Positions 16,562 to 26,914 of a stretch of DNA of 56,496 bases are shown here, in pieces; the first letter of the stretch is position 1, and each line of letters opens with the position of its first letter. Source of the stretch: Acholeplasmataceae bacterium. GTDB taxonomy: Bacteria > Bacillota_I > Bacilli_A > Acholeplasmatales > UBA5453. The stretch lies in NCBI GenBank assembly GCA_012522345.1, contig JAAYKO010000027.1, positions 1 through 56,496 on the forward strand, read 5' to 3'. The position numbers and the translations under genes are program-made. Below the pieces are notes generated by a model, which was given only the letters and a program-made list of their open reading frames with translations, searched no databases and was not told where the DNA came from.

Positions 16562-16792
16562 ATGACATTTGAAAAAGTTAAACAGATAATCCTAAATGAG
16601 CTTAATATAAACGAAGACAAAATTACTAATGAAGCAAGACTTCAAGAAGATCTCGGAGCAGATTCACTTGATGCTGTTGAACTTATTATGAGTATCGAAG
16701 ATGAATTTAATATTCAAGTCTCAGATGAAATGGCAGCCGAGATTAAAACGGTTGGCCAACTTGTGAACTATATTAATTTACAAATTAAGTAA
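16562..16792 (+). CDS. acpP: Acyl carrier protein
   Basis: A 76-residue acidic four-helix protein with the phosphopantetheine attachment site DSLDAVE (Ser35). It carries growing acyl chains in fatty acid synthesis or donates acyl groups to glycerolipid acyltransferases. AAGGAGATG lies upstream and the promoter is full-consensus, as expected for an abundant protein. It stands alone rather than in a fab operon, and no other fatty acid synthesis gene is in the window. Confidence 0.95.
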   Translation: MTFEKVKQIILNELNINEDKITNEARLQEDLGADSLDAVELIMSIEDEFNIQVSDEMAAEIKTVGQLVNYINLQIK

Positions 16793-16817
16793 GGGAATAA
16801 CAACCCTTATTTTTTTT
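16790..16817 (+). terminator. Terminator of acpP
   Basis: The stem TAAGGG (16790-16795) and CCCTTA (16804-16809) with a T-tract begins at the acpP stop codon. Confidence 0.75.
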
Positions 16818-16869
16818 AACTAAAACTAAAAATTCATGATATAATGTTTTTATCTAAGGAGTGTTTTTT

Positions 16870-19275
16870 ATGGCCTATGATTATAAAAAAATTGAATCAA
16901 AGTGGCAAAAATATTGGTTTGATAATAAAACCTTTAAAACCGAGAATGATAAGATTAAACCTAAATATTATGTGCTAAATATGTTTCCTTATCCAAGTGC
17001 TGATGGTCTTCATGTTGGTCACATTGAATCTTATACGGCAACCGATATAGTCTCTCGCTTTAAAAGAATGCAAGGTTATAATGTTCTTCATCCAATGGGA
17101 TGGGATGCGTTTGGCTTACCAGCTGAACAATACGCCTTACAGACCGGTAATGACCCAAAAGATTTTACTTACAAAAACATCAACAACTTTAAACGTCAGG
17201 TAATTCAAGCGGGAATGGGAATTGATTGGGATCGAGAGTTTGCCACCTCTGATCAAGATTATTACCGTTGGACTCAGTGGATTTTTACTAAGCTTTTTGA
17301 ACATGGACTAGCCGAAAGAAAAAATGTTGAAGTTAATTTTTGCGAAGGCTTAGGAACTGTTTTAGCCAATGATGAGATTGTAGTAGTCGATGGCAAGATG
17401 GTCTCTGAACGAGGCGGTTATCCAGTTGTTAAAAAGGCGATGAAGCAATGGGTTTTAAAAATAACCAATTATGCTGACCGGCTTTTAGATGATCTAGAGC
17501 TTTTAGATTGGCCGGAAAACATTAAAGAGATGCAAAAAAACTGGATTGGTAAAAGTGAAGGCGCAATAGTTTTATTTGAAGTTGCTAATTCTGAAGCGAG
17601 TTTTGAAGTTTTTACCACGCGAGCAGATACTCTTTTTGGAGCAACCTATTGTGTGCTGGCACCAGAACATCCGCTCGTCTTAAAGATTACTTCTGAAGAT
17701 GAAAAGGCGAGTGTTTTGGAATATATTGAAGCGACTAAACAAAAGACTGATTTAGCGCGCAGCGAACTAAACAAAGATAAAACAGGAATCTTTACAGGGG
17801 CTTTCGCGATTAACCCTGTTAATAATAAAAAAATCCCAATTTGGATTGCAGATTATGTGCTCAGCAGTTATGGAACAGGGGCAGTAATGGCTGTTCCAGC
17901 ACATGATGAAAGAGATTTTGAGTTTGCTACAAAACATGATCTCGATATTGTAAAAGTAATTGCAACCGAAGAGGCTTGTTTTACTGGAAATGGAATTCAC
18001 ATCAACAGTGATTTTATCGATGGGTTGGAAAACGAAGCAGCGACAAAAAAGGTTATCGAATATTTGATTGAAAGGGAAAAAGGTCATCATGAAATTGTTT
18101 ATCGTCTTCGAGATTGGGTTTTCTCCCGTCAAAGATATTGGGGCGAACCGTTTCCGGTTTTAATCGATGAAGCAGGTAATATTGAGGCATTAGATAAAGC
18201 AGAACTTCCCCTGATACTTCCTCATATGGACAATATTAGACCATCAGGGACTGGTGAGTCACCACTAGCTAATAATCACGAGTGGTTAAGAGTAGAAAAA
18301 CAAGGCAAAATATATTCTCGTGATACTAACACAATGCCACAACTAGCGGGTTCTAGCTGGTATTACATCGGTTATGTTTTAAAATCATTAATTGGTTTTA
18401 TCCCTCTTGATTCGCTAGATGCAAAAGAAGAACTCGCCAAATGGCTGCCAGTTGATTTATATATCGGTGGGGCAGAACATGCAGTTGGCCATTTATTATA
18501 TTCGAGGTTTTGGCATAAGTTTTTACTTGATCTAGGAATTATTTCAACAAAAGAACCATTTACGAAATTGGTCAACCAAGGAATGATTTTAGGCTCCGAC
18601 AACCAAAAGATGAGCAAAAGCCGTGGCAATGTTGTAAGTCCTGATGAAGTTATCGCTTCTCATGGTGCAGATGCGCTTAGACTATATGAGATGTTTATGG
18701 GCCCTTTGATCGCTGATAAACCTTGGCAAACCGAGGCTATTGATGGTGCAAAAAGATTTTTAGATCGCGTTTGGCGGATGTATTATATGCCGATTGAAGA
18801 TGAAGTAGAAGAACTCGCTTATACTTATAATTTTACAGTTAAAAAAGTTACAGAAGACTATGAGTCTTTAAACTTTAATACAGCGATTAGTCAAATGATG
18901 ATTTTTGTCAACGAAGTCTATAAAACAAGAAAATTTTCGCGAATGCAAGCAATTGGATTTTTAAAATTATTAAATCCAATCTGTCCCCATATAACCGAAG
19001 AACTCTATCAAACAGTCTTTAATAAAAAACATACAATAGCATACGAACAGTGGCCAGATTATGATGAAGAAAAACTCGTCTTAGAAGAAGTTCAAATGGT
19101 TGTCCAAGTCAATGGTAGACTTCGCGATAAAATGCGAGTACCAATTGGACTTGAACGAAAAGAAATTGAGAAAAAAGCTAAACAATTGAGAAACGTTTTA
19201 GTCCATACTAAAGGTAAAGAAATCATTAAAATAATTGTTGTTGAAAATAAACTTGTTAATATTGTTGTAAAATAA
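16870..19275 (+). CDS. leuS: Leucyl-tRNA synthetase
   Basis: The 801-residue class I synthetase charges tRNA-Leu. The ATP-binding HIGH-type motif is GLHVGHIE near residue 48, and KMSKS is near residue 579. The CP1 editing domain (about 220-410) contains [13 protein letters not shown] and the [15 protein letters not shown] block that hydrolyses mischarged tRNA. A helical anticodon-binding domain and a C-terminal LeuRS tail follow. Start at ATG 16870, since the GTG at 16861 lies in the ribosome binding site TAAGGAGTG. A TATAAT lies at 16840-16845. No T-box precedes it. A tRNA-Leu(GAG) gene occurs at 36170. Confidence 0.97.
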   Translation: MAYDYKKIESKWQKYWFDNKTFKTENDKIKPKYYVLNMFPYPSADGLHVGHIESYTATDIVSRFKRMQGYNVLHPMGWDAFGLPAEQYALQTGNDPKDFTYKNINNFKRQVIQAGMGIDWDREFATSDQDYYRWTQWIFTKLFEHGLAERKNVEVNFCEGLGTVLANDEIVVVDGKMVSERGGYPVVKKAMKQWVLKITNYADRLLDDLELLDWPENIKEMQKNWIGKSEGAIVLFEVANSEASFEVFTTRADTLFGATYCVLAPEHPLVLKITSEDEKASVLEYIEATKQKTDLARSELNKDKTGIFTGAFAINPVNNKKIPIWIADYVLSSYGTGAVMAVPAHDERDFEFATKHDLDIVKVIATEEACFTGNGIHINSDFIDGLENEAATKKVIEYLIEREKGHHEIVYRLRDWVFSRQRYWGEPFPVLIDEAGNIEALDKAELPLILPHMDNIRPSGTGESPLANNHEWLRVEKQGKIYSRDTNTMPQLAGSSWYYIGYVLKSLIGFIPLDSLDAKEELAKWLPVDLYIGGAEHAVGHLLYSRFWHKFLLDLGIISTKEPFTKLVNQGMILGSDNQKMSKSRGNVVSPDEVIASHGADALRLYEMFMGPLIADKPWQTEAIDGAKRFLDRVWRMYYMPIEDEVEELAYTYNFTVKKVTEDYESLNFNTAISQMMIFVNEVYKTRKFSRMQAIGFLKLLNPICPHITEELYQTVFNKKHTIAYEQWPDYDEEKLVLEEVQMVVQVNGRLRDKMRVPIGLERKEIEKKAKQLRNVLVHTKGKEIIKIIVVENKLVNIVVK

Positions 19276-19280
19276 AAAAG

Positions 19281-19314
19281 AAACTACTCGAATTAAAAGT
19301 GAGTAGTTTTTTTT
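19281..19314. terminator. Bidirectional terminator between leuS and mnmM
   Basis: A perfect 9-bp stem AAACTACTC (19281-19289) and GAGTAGTTT (19301-19309) flanked by A's on the left and T's on the right. Confidence 0.85.
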
Positions 19315-19323
19315 AGCAAGAGT

Positions 19324-19869
19324 TTAAACAACTTTTTCAATTACGATCACAAATGGTGGCTTGCCAAGATTATTAATAATTTCATATTTTAAAACTGTAA
19401 AACTTGGATCGAGTTCTTTCGCAAACTCAAAGACTGCTTCAGCTTCAAGTTCTCCTTCATCATGATTGGGGTAACAGGTGAGAATAATAAATTGATTCAA
19501 AACCATTTTATCTGTAATTGTTGTTAGAGTTTTTAAAGTTGTTTCTTCAGTTGTCGTAATCGCTTTATCACTTCCGGGGAGATAACCGAGATTAAAGATG
19601 ACACCTTTAAAATTAGAAAGATAATTAAAAATATTTTCATGAGAATCTTTAATCAATTGAAAATTACTAAGGTTATTCGCTTGGAGTAAAGCTAAAGTGT
19701 TATCGATTGCCTGTTGTTGAATATCAAATCCATAAACAAACTTAGCAAGTTCGGCCAATAATAGTGTGTCATGACCGTTGCCAACGGTTGCATCAACGAT
19801 GAGATCAGTTTTTTTAATATTATTAACCAAATAGTTAATAACAAACTCTCTAAGATGTTTTTTTTGCAT
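19324..19869 (-). CDS. mnmM: tRNA wobble-uridine methyltransferase MnmM/YtqB-like
   Basis: The 181-residue class I methyltransferase of the PF06962 type has motif I IVDATVGNGHDTLLL and the family signature NLGYLPGSDKAITTTEETTL. B. subtilis YtqB (MnmM) methylates the 5-aminomethyl group of wobble 2-thiouridine in tRNA, giving mnm5s2U. It overlaps the end of the radical-SAM gene by 20 bases, so the two are translated together. This pairing, as with ytqA-ytqB of B. subtilis, supports the call. Older annotations call the family rRNA methylase. Confidence 0.85.
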   Translation of the reverse strand: MQKKHLREFVINYLVNNIKKTDLIVDATVGNGHDTLLLAELAKFVYGFDIQQQAIDNTLALLQANNLSNFQLIKDSHENIFNYLSNFKGVIFNLGYLPGSDKAITTTEETTLKTLTTITDKMVLNQFIILTCYPNHDEGELEAEAVFEFAKELDPSFTVLKYEIINNLGKPPFVIVIEKVV

Positions 19870-20791
19870 ATAAATCTCCTTGGTAATAGTTGTTTTTGCG
19901 CATTATTTTGTCAATTTCATTTAAAACAATCAATTTATTACTTGTCCAAGTTGGGGCAATTAACAATTTTTTAGGTGCGTCACCAGTTAAGCGATGAATT
20001 ATAATGTCACTTCTTAAATGTCTTAATTGCTCAATAACAATTTCAACATATTTTTCTAAACTCAATAAAGGCCAAGGTTCTTTTTGGTAATCAAAACCCA
20101 TTTTAGTTTGTTTCATAATATGAAGCATATGAATTTTAATCCCTTGAATATCAAGTGCGTTTAGATGTTTAGTTGTTTTTAGCATCATCTCTTTAGTTTC
20201 ACCGGGAAGGCCATTAATAAGATGAACAACTACTTCAATCTTGCGTTTTCGAAGTTCTTTTACAGCCCAATCAAAAGTTGTTAAATCATGACAGCGATTA
20301 ATAAGTTTACTAGTTTTTTCAAAAATAGTTTGTAAGCCAAGTTCGACTTGAACGGGAATTCTTTTATTTAAGTCAGCTAAATAATCTAAAACTTCTATAG
20401 GAAGTGCATCAGGCCTAGTGCCAATTGAAATGGCAACTATTTTAGAATCCAATTTAATCGCTTCTTCAAATAAAGTTTTAATTTTATTGAGCGGTCCATG
20501 AGTGTTTGTGTTAGCTTGAAAGTAGGCAATATAGTAGGCGTCATTCCATTTTTGATGCATCATTTTCTTTATTTTTTCAAACTGAATTTGTAAAGATTCT
20601 CCCTTTTTGCCTGCAAAATCACCACTTCCCAAACTACTACAAAATGTACAGCCGCCATAACCGACAGTGCCATCGATATTTGGGCAAGTAAAACCGCCAT
20701 TTAAAGCGACTTTAAAGACTTTTTTGCCATAAATAGAACGGTAGTAATTGTTTAAAGTATTATAGTGTTTTTCAGTTGTAAAGTAGTTCAT
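19850..20791 (-). CDS. mnmL: Radical SAM protein MnmL/YtqA-like (TIGR01212 family)
   Basis: The 313-residue radical SAM enzyme has an unusually spaced iron-sulfur motif, CPNIDGTVGYGGCTFC (Cys36, Cys48, Cys51), typical of TIGR01212 and Elp3-related proteins. IKIHMLHIMK and the GLPGETKEMM block are also family features. B. subtilis YtqA (MnmL) is implicated in maturation of the wobble uridine of tRNA together with MnmM, encoded next here. GGTGAG precedes the ATG, and a TACAAT box lies at 20814-20809 on the minus strand, divergent from the DUF1189 gene. Confidence 0.88.
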   Translation of the reverse strand: MNYFTTEKHYNTLNNYYRSIYGKKVFKVALNGGFTCPNIDGTVGYGGCTFCSSLGSGDFAGKKGESLQIQFEKIKKMMHQKWNDAYYIAYFQANTNTHGPLNKIKTLFEEAIKLDSKIVAISIGTRPDALPIEVLDYLADLNKRIPVQVELGLQTIFEKTSKLINRCHDLTTFDWAVKELRKRKIEVVVHLINGLPGETKEMMLKTTKHLNALDIQGIKIHMLHIMKQTKMGFDYQKEPWPLLSLEKYVEIVIEQLRHLRSDIIIHRLTGDAPKKLLIAPTWTSNKLIVLNEIDKIMRKNNYYQGDLYAKKTS

Positions 20792-20860
20792 AAAAACTCA
20801 CCATTCTTATTGTACCATAAAATTATTTATATGATATAATTGTTTGTAGGCAGGTATAAA

Positions 20861-21649
20861 ATGTTTAAAAGAATAAAAATAAGTTTGCTTAATCCTAGCG
20901 CGATAGGACAATTCATTAAAGATAAGGTTGGATATGTATTTTTATACATATTATTTTTATCACTTTTTGTCTCGATTCCAACTATTGTTAAGCGTTCAAC
21001 AACTAAAACAATCGATCCTGTAATTAGCCAAGGAGTGGTCAACACACTTTATACCCAAAAAATTGAAGGAAAAATAGTTAACGCTAAAGCTAGTGCGCAG
21101 TCAATTGCACCCAAAAGTGCAACAAGCACAGTTTACGTTGGGTTTTTCACCGATGATGTCATTAGAGCAGGAATTGTCTTCGTCTTTAATGAGTATACAT
21201 TTGATGTTTATTATGCAGGAATAAAAGTAAACTCTTATTCATATGAGATTTTAGGCTTAGAAGAATTAACATTTAATATGACCAAAACTGTTGATCGCGA
21301 GAAAATTATCAAAGCACTTGATTTTATTTATTTGGATTTTAAAAGTATAACCACAACAATTACTTCGATAAGTGCTTTTATCGGTAGTTTTATTTCAGGA
21401 ATGTTTATTGCCTTGTTAATGACAGCGTCTTATGCGTTTGTCACCCCTAAATTAAATATCCGTTATCGGTTTATTCTAGCAGCTTATTCAGTAAGCATTT
21501 ATTATTTGATGAATTTATTTTCTGTGCTTTATGGTTTGGAATTATTAAGTTTTGTGGGCATTGTTTTAGCGGTTGTTTTTATGGGTAGAGCATTTCGAAA
21601 ATTGATTTTATTAACTAAAATTGTTCAGAAGGAGGAGAAGGATGAGTAA
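20861..21649 (+). CDS. DUF1189 family membrane protein
   Basis: The 262-residue protein has a membrane segment at about residues 20-40, an extracellular alpha/beta domain (about 45-165), and three to four membrane segments at the C-terminus. This matches DUF1189 proteins of Firmicutes, whose function is unknown. ATG 20861 with AGGCAGG upstream is the start; the TTG at 20840 overlaps the TATAAT (20835-20840) of its promoter. The gene overlaps polC by 8 bases and the ribosome binding site of polC lies within it, so it is translationally coupled to replication polymerase synthesis. Confidence 0.75.
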   Translation: MFKRIKISLLNPSAIGQFIKDKVGYVFLYILFLSLFVSIPTIVKRSTTKTIDPVISQGVVNTLYTQKIEGKIVNAKASAQSIAPKSATSTVYVGFFTDDVIRAGIVFVFNEYTFDVYYAGIKVNSYSYEILGLEELTFNMTKTVDREKIIKALDFIYLDFKSITTTITSISAFIGSFISGMFIALLMTASYAFVTPKLNIRYRFILAAYSVSIYYLMNLFSVLYGLELLSFVGIVLAVVFMGRAFRKLILLTKIVQKEEKDE

Positions 21650-24600
21650 GTTTTCGCTTTTTTTACAACAAGCTAATTTTAAAGAAAAAGCACTTAAAGA
21701 AGCTAAACTCAGAAATGTAGTTGTCGATACTGTAAAAAAAGGTTGGACATTTGAAATTGACTTTGAAGAAACTCCTTCCCCAGAAGGTTTTGATCAATTT
21801 TTAGATAGTATTAAACTTTATTTTACAATTTCTGGTACAATTGAGATAATTGATGTAAAAGTAAAAATTAATGATGACTCATCTTGGCAACAGGAAGCCG
21901 AAAAATATTATCATTGGCTGCTTGATAAACTAATTTTAAAACGTTCAAGTTATAGTATTTATAAAAACTATAAAGTTGAATTTACAGCTAATAAATATTT
22001 AATTCATATTGATTCAGAACTAAAGAAACATCAAAAAACGGCTAGTATTTTCAAGCCTTTTTTTGCTAAATATGGCATAATTACTGAATTTGAGTTTATT
22101 GTTGACGAGTCGATTCCGACAAGTGGCGATATTTTGCGTCAAAAAAAGTCAAAGGCGATGACTGAAATTCCAATTTATACAAAACCAGTTAAAAGACAAG
22201 CCCCAAAAACAGTGGCTACGAGAACTTATCACCAAAAAATTGATAACTCCAAAATTCAGCCAATTAAAGATATCCCTAAAACAAATCATGAGTTAGACAA
22301 ATATTTAAATTTACAAAATGATCCTAATTTTACAATCGAAGGTGTAATTATTGAAGTTGAAGTTAGAAAATTGCGAACAACTCATCTTTTGATTATGACC
22401 ATTGCTGATAGCGATGATGCGATAGTCGTTAAACAATTTTTAAATAACGCTAAGGCGATTGAGGAAGCCTCTAAATATCAAATGGACTATTTAGTTAGGG
22501 CAGCCGGAAAAGTTGTTTATGATACATTTATGCATGATGTTATTTTAATGGCTAATGTTATTGAAACTGTTGATAAGGTTAGCAAAAAAGAAAGAAAAGA
22601 TACTGCTAAAGAAAAACGAATTGAATTTCACCTTCATACTAAGATGAGTAATCTCGATGGAATAGGTGATGTAAAAGAATATATTGATCAAGCAATAAAA
22701 TGGGGTCATAAAGCGATTGCGTTTACAGATCATGATGGGCTTTATGCTTTTCCTGAAATTGCAAAATATAGTTTAGGCAAGGACATCAAGCCAATTTATG
22801 GGGTTGAGTTGAATTACTTCGATGAAACCAAGTTTAAGCTTGCTTTTAATGATAGTGATATTGATCTTAGAAGAGCTAGATATGTGGTCTTTGATTTAGA
22901 GACTACAGGTCTTTCTTATACCCGAGATAAAATCATTGAAATTTCAGCTGTTAAAATTGAAAACCAAATGATTGTCGATGAATTTAACGCTTTTGTTAAT
23001 CCGGAGGAGAAACTATCTCATTTTACAACCGAATTGACTTCGATTACTGATGCTGATTTAAAAGATGCAGAAACTATTGAGCAAGTTTTACCGCGCTTTT
23101 TAACATTTATTGAAGGTTCAATTTTAGTCGCCCACAATGCAGCTTTTGATATTGGCCATCTCTATCAGAAAATTGCAGATTTAAATTTAGGATCGAAAAG
23201 ATATCCAACTATTGATACGATAAATATTGCTCGTTATTTTTATTCTGATGAGATTAAACGCTTTAATTTAAGAGCTGTTGCCCGCTTTTTTAAAGTTAGA
23301 CTTGAACAGCATCACAGAGCTGAATATGATGCCAAAGCGACAGCAGAAATCTTTTTAAAGATGTTAGATGATTTATTAAAGTTAGGTATTAAACTACATA
23401 GTGATATTAACCGTTTAGTTGACTTAGAAAAAGCTTGGAAGTGTGGCTTTACAAGTCATTTAAACTTGCTTGTGGCAACCCAAGAAGGCTATAAAAATTT
23501 AGCCAAACTTGTCAGTGAAACTTTAACTGATTATTTTCATGATGGACCGCGGTTGACTAAAAAAACTTTAGAAAAATATCGTGAAGGTCTTTTAATTGGC
23601 AGTGGTTGTTATAAGGGGGAAGTGTTTGAAGCCGCTTTATATAAAACTGATCAAGAATTAATTGAAGCGATGGAAATCTATGATTATATTGAGGTTCAAC
23701 CTCCACAAGCATACAGACATTTTCATCAAGATTTAGGCTCAGATGCTGAATTTATTATTGAATCGACGATTAGAAAAATTGTTTTCACTGCAGCTGAGTT
23801 AGGCAAGTTAGTAATTGCTACAGGAGATGTCCATTACCTAAATCAAGAAGATGCGATTTATCGCGATATTTATATTCGGGCAAAATTAGTTGGCGGTGGA
23901 CTTCACGATTTGGCCTCTTATGAGCAAACGCCACTTGTTTATTTTTTAACAACCGATGAAATGTTAAAACAATTTTCTTTTTTAGGTGAAAGTTTAGCGT
24001 TTGAGATTGTTGTTGGCAATACCAATATTTTAAATAATAAGATTGAAGCCATTGAGGCCTTTCCTAAAACATTATATTCTTTACGAGATGACACCTTTAA
24101 AGATAATTTAAAAATTGATTCTTTAAAAGAAGAAGTCGATAAAATAGTTTATCAAAATGCCCATCGTTTATATGGCGAAAATCTCCATCCAATTGTGGAG
24201 AAAAGAATCAACGATGAACTCGGAAAAATTATTGATAATGAATATGCACCAATTTACTATATATCGTATCTACTCACTAAAAAATCATTAGAAGATGGTT
24301 ATTTAGTTGGTTCAAGAGGTTCTGTTGGTTCAAGTTTAGTGGCTTTATTAATGGAGATTACAGAAGTTAACCCTTTAAAGCCTCATTATCGTTGTAAAAA
24401 CCGTTGTTTTACCGCTTTTGAACTTTCTGAAGAAGAAATTAAAGAACATAATCCAAGTGATGAAGAACTTGCTTTTCAACCTGTTTTTAAAGGGATTTTT
24501 TCAGGATACGATTTACCGGATAAAGACTGTCCCTTTTGCTCAGAAAAACTAATTAAAGATGGTCAAGACATTCCTTTTGAAACCTTTTTAGGTTATGTTG

Positions 24601-26105
24601 GAGATAAAATTCCTGATATCGATTTAAACTTTAGTGGTGATTATCAAGCAACTGCTCATAGTTATGTGAGGACTCTATTAGGAGAAAAAAATGCTTATCG
24701 AGCCGGAACTATTCAAACTGTTGCTGAAAGAAATGCTTTTGGTTATGTAATGGGTTATTTAGAAGATAAAAACATCACGGATGTGAGAAAAGCTCAAATC
24801 AGTCGTTTGGCAAAGAAAATTGAAGGCGTTAAACGGTCAACAGGTCAACATCCGGGTGGGATTGTAGTTGTTCCTAGTCATAAAGAAATCTTTGATGTAA
24901 CACCGATTCAATACCCAGCAGATGATACTACAGCGGAGTGGAAAACTACTCATTTTGACTACCATTCCTTTGAAGATAATCTTTTAAAATTAGATATCTT
25001 AGGCCATGATGATCCAACAGTAATTAAGTTTTTAATGGATTATGTTAAAAAATATCCGGAGCGCTTTCCTTTTACTGAAGCTCAAGACATTCCTGTTGAT
25101 GATAAAGCCGTTTATCAGCTTTTCTCTGGGACATCTTCAATCGGGCTTACAGAAGAACAACTAGAATCAAATGTTGCATCTTTTGGGGTTCCTGAGTTTG
25201 GTACTCCTTTTGTTAGGAGAATGTTAAATGATACAAGACCTTCAAGTTTTGCTGGCTTAGTAAAAATTTCTGGTCTTTCGCACGGTACTGATGTTTGGCT
25301 GAGCAACGCTCAAGCCTTAATTAAGGATGAAACAGAGTTCAAAAACATTTCTTTTGATGATATTATTGGTTGTCGTGACGATATTATGGTCGATTTAATG
25401 GAATATGGGATGGCTCCAGCTAAAGCTTTTGAAATAATGGAATTTGTTAGAAGGGGCAATCCTTCTAAAGATAAAAGAAAATGGGAAGAATATACTAGTG
25501 AAATGTCAAGAAACAAAGTTCCTAATTGGTATATTTGGTCCTGTAGTCAAATTAAATATATGTTCCCAAAAGCTCACGCTTGTGCCTATGTTTTAATGGC
25601 TGTTAGAATTGCTTGGTTTAAAGTCTATCATCCCGAGATTTTTTATAGTTCTTTTTTCTCAATTAGGGCAACCCAATTTGAACATGAAACAATGGTTAGC
25701 GGTATCAATGCAATTCGCAATAGAATTAAAGAAATTGAGCGAATCCCACTATTTCAGCAATCCGATAAAGAACAAAACCTCCTCATCACACTACAAGTAG
25801 CATTTGAAATGTATTTAAGAGATATTAAGTTTTTACCAGTCGACATTAATAAATCGGCAGCAACCGAATTTATAATTGAAGAGACTGGTCTAAGAATGCC
25901 TTTTATTACTTTAGATGGACTTGGTAAATCTGTTGCGGATGATATTGTTGTGAATCGAGAGGCAAAAGAATTTAGGTCTAAAGAAGATGTAAGAGAAAGA
26001 ACAAAAATTAACAAGACTGTCTTTGAAATAATGGAAAAAATCGGTTCTTTTGATGATTTAGAAGAACAAACAGATATTTTTGAGCAAGGACTATTTGCAC
26101 TTTAA
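21642..26105 (+). CDS. polC: DNA polymerase III alpha subunit, PolC type
   Basis: The 1487-residue Gram-positive replicative polymerase. After the N-terminal domain and an OB fold (about 225-310) comes the PHP domain (FHLHTKMSNLDG, about 327), into which the DEDDh proofreading exonuclease is inserted (VFDLETTGL about 414, HNAAFD, HHRAEYDA). The palm has the catalytic DKIPDIDLNFSGD near residue 988 and the Cys-rich block CKNRCF...CPFC that binds zinc. The thumb, fingers and a C-terminal helix-hairpin-helix follow. Start at ATG 21642 with AGGAGGAGAAGG upstream. Full length for the family. Confidence 0.97.
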   Translation: MSKFSLFLQQANFKEKALKEAKLRNVVVDTVKKGWTFEIDFEETPSPEGFDQFLDSIKLYFTISGTIEIIDVKVKINDDSSWQQEAEKYYHWLLDKLILKRSSYSIYKNYKVEFTANKYLIHIDSELKKHQKTASIFKPFFAKYGIITEFEFIVDESIPTSGDILRQKKSKAMTEIPIYTKPVKRQAPKTVATRTYHQKIDNSKIQPIKDIPKTNHELDKYLNLQNDPNFTIEGVIIEVEVRKLRTTHLLIMTIADSDDAIVVKQFLNNAKAIEEASKYQMDYLVRAAGKVVYDTFMHDVILMANVIETVDKVSKKERKDTAKEKRIEFHLHTKMSNLDGIGDVKEYIDQAIKWGHKAIAFTDHDGLYAFPEIAKYSLGKDIKPIYGVELNYFDETKFKLAFNDSDIDLRRARYVVFDLETTGLSYTRDKIIEISAVKIENQMIVDEFNAFVNPEEKLSHFTTELTSITDADLKDAETIEQVLPRFLTFIEGSILVAHNAAFDIGHLYQKIADLNLGSKRYPTIDTINIARYFYSDEIKRFNLRAVARFFKVRLEQHHRAEYDAKATAEIFLKMLDDLLKLGIKLHSDINRLVDLEKAWKCGFTSHLNLLVATQEGYKNLAKLVSETLTDYFHDGPRLTKKTLEKYREGLLIGSGCYKGEVFEAALYKTDQELIEAMEIYDYIEVQPPQAYRHFHQDLGSDAEFIIESTIRKIVFTAAELGKLVIATGDVHYLNQEDAIYRDIYIRAKLVGGGLHDLASYEQTPLVYFLTTDEMLKQFSFLGESLAFEIVVGNTNILNNKIEAIEAFPKTLYSLRDDTFKDNLKIDSLKEEVDKIVYQNAHRLYGENLHPIVEKRINDELGKIIDNEYAPIYYISYLLTKKSLEDGYLVGSRGSVGSSLVALLMEITEVNPLKPHYRCKNRCFTAFELSEEEIKEHNPSDEELAFQPVFKGIFSGYDLPDKDCPFCSEKLIKDGQDIPFETFLGYVGDKIPDIDLNFSGDYQATAHSYVRTLLGEKNAYRAGTIQTVAERNAFGYVMGYLEDKNITDVRKAQISRLAKKIEGVKRSTGQHPGGIVVVPSHKEIFDVTPIQYPADDTTAEWKTTHFDYHSFEDNLLKLDILGHDDPTVIKFLMDYVKKYPERFPFTEAQDIPVDDKAVYQLFSGTSSIGLTEEQLESNVASFGVPEFGTPFVRRMLNDTRPSSFAGLVKISGLSHGTDVWLSNAQALIKDETEFKNISFDDIIGCRDDIMVDLMEYGMAPAKAFEIMEFVRRGNPSKDKRKWEEYTSEMSRNKVPNWYIWSCSQIKYMFPKAHACAYVLMAVRIAWFKVYHPEIFYSSFFSIRATQFEHETMVSGINAIRNRIKEIERIPLFQQSDKEQNLLITLQVAFEMYLRDIKFLPVDINKSAATEFIIEETGLRMPFITLDGLGKSVADDIVVNREAKEFRSKEDVRERTKINKTVFEIMEKIGSFDDLEEQTDIFEQGLFAL

Positions 26106-26148
26106 ACATTTTGTTATATAATATATAGAGACAAGGAAGGTGGTTCAG

Positions 26149-26904
26149 ATGATGAACAATACAAATCCCATATTCTCTAAAGTCCAACGCGATACTAAAG
26201 ATATTGTTGGTTATGGAGCGTCTTATAGAGGAATCTTACTAAAAACATTTGGTTTATTTGGTGTTTTAATTTTATCTGCAGTGGGTAGTTTATTTTTACT
26301 TGCCTCATTTCCGCAGTTATATGTAGGGCTTTTAATTACATCAATAATTATGGCATTTATTTCAGTTGTAGTCGCCTCTAGTTCAACAAGATTGGCACCA
26401 ACATTTAGTGTAATTTATTCTGTTTGTGAAGGTGTTACTTTAGGGTTGCTATCACTGATTTATGCGGCAGCATTTCCCGGCAGCAATATTATCTTTTTAG
26501 CTTTAATAATTACCTTCGGTATTTTTGCGGGAATGTTAATACTCTATTCAACAAAACTGATTGTTGTAACGTCACGCTTTAGAAGAGTCATGTTAGGGAT
26601 TTCATTTGCTTTACTGGCTACGATGTTGCTGACATTAATTGTTTCATTCTTTGATGGTGGACAATTAAGATTTATGTTGTTTGGTGATGTCAACAGTCCG
26701 CTTGTTTTATTTATTGCTTTATTATTAATTTTGTATGGAGCGTTTATGTTGGTGATGTCATTTGATAATGCTAAATTAATTGTTTCATCCGGAGTCGATA
26801 AAAAGTATGAATGGCAAGTTGGTCTAGGGCTAATTGTTTCAACTGTCTATATTTATGTACAGGTTTTAAGACTATTAGCAATTTTATTATCAAGAAAAGA
26901 ATAA
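26149..26904 (+). CDS. Bax inhibitor-1 / YccA family membrane protein
   Basis: The 251-residue protein has seven membrane segments, with a cytoplasmic N-terminus of about 25 residues and the family-like stretch SSSTRLAPTFSVIYSVCEGVTLG. Bacterial BI-1 homologues such as YetJ are pH-sensitive calcium leak channels; the role here is not proven. This type, with an N-terminal NPIFSKVQRD segment, is the YccA/YbhL-like Firmicutes subgroup. ATG 26149 or 26152 is the start; GGAAGG precedes both, and the upstream GTG at 26140 lies in that site. A TATAAT box lies at 26117-26122. Confidence 0.88.
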   Translation: MMNNTNPIFSKVQRDTKDIVGYGASYRGILLKTFGLFGVLILSAVGSLFLLASFPQLYVGLLITSIIMAFISVVVASSSTRLAPTFSVIYSVCEGVTLGLLSLIYAAAFPGSNIIFLALIITFGIFAGMLILYSTKLIVVTSRFRRVMLGISFALLATMLLTLIVSFFDGGQLRFMLFGDVNSPLVLFIALLLILYGAFMLVMSFDNAKLIVSSGVDKKYEWQVGLGLIVSTVYIYVQVLRLLAILLSRKE

Positions 26905-26914
26905 AATTATTTAA

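Noticed and set aside
17767-18132. 121-codon antisense frame inside leuS
   Set aside because: It lies within the conserved CP1 editing domain of leuS on the other strand. There is no ribosome binding site and no recognisable product.
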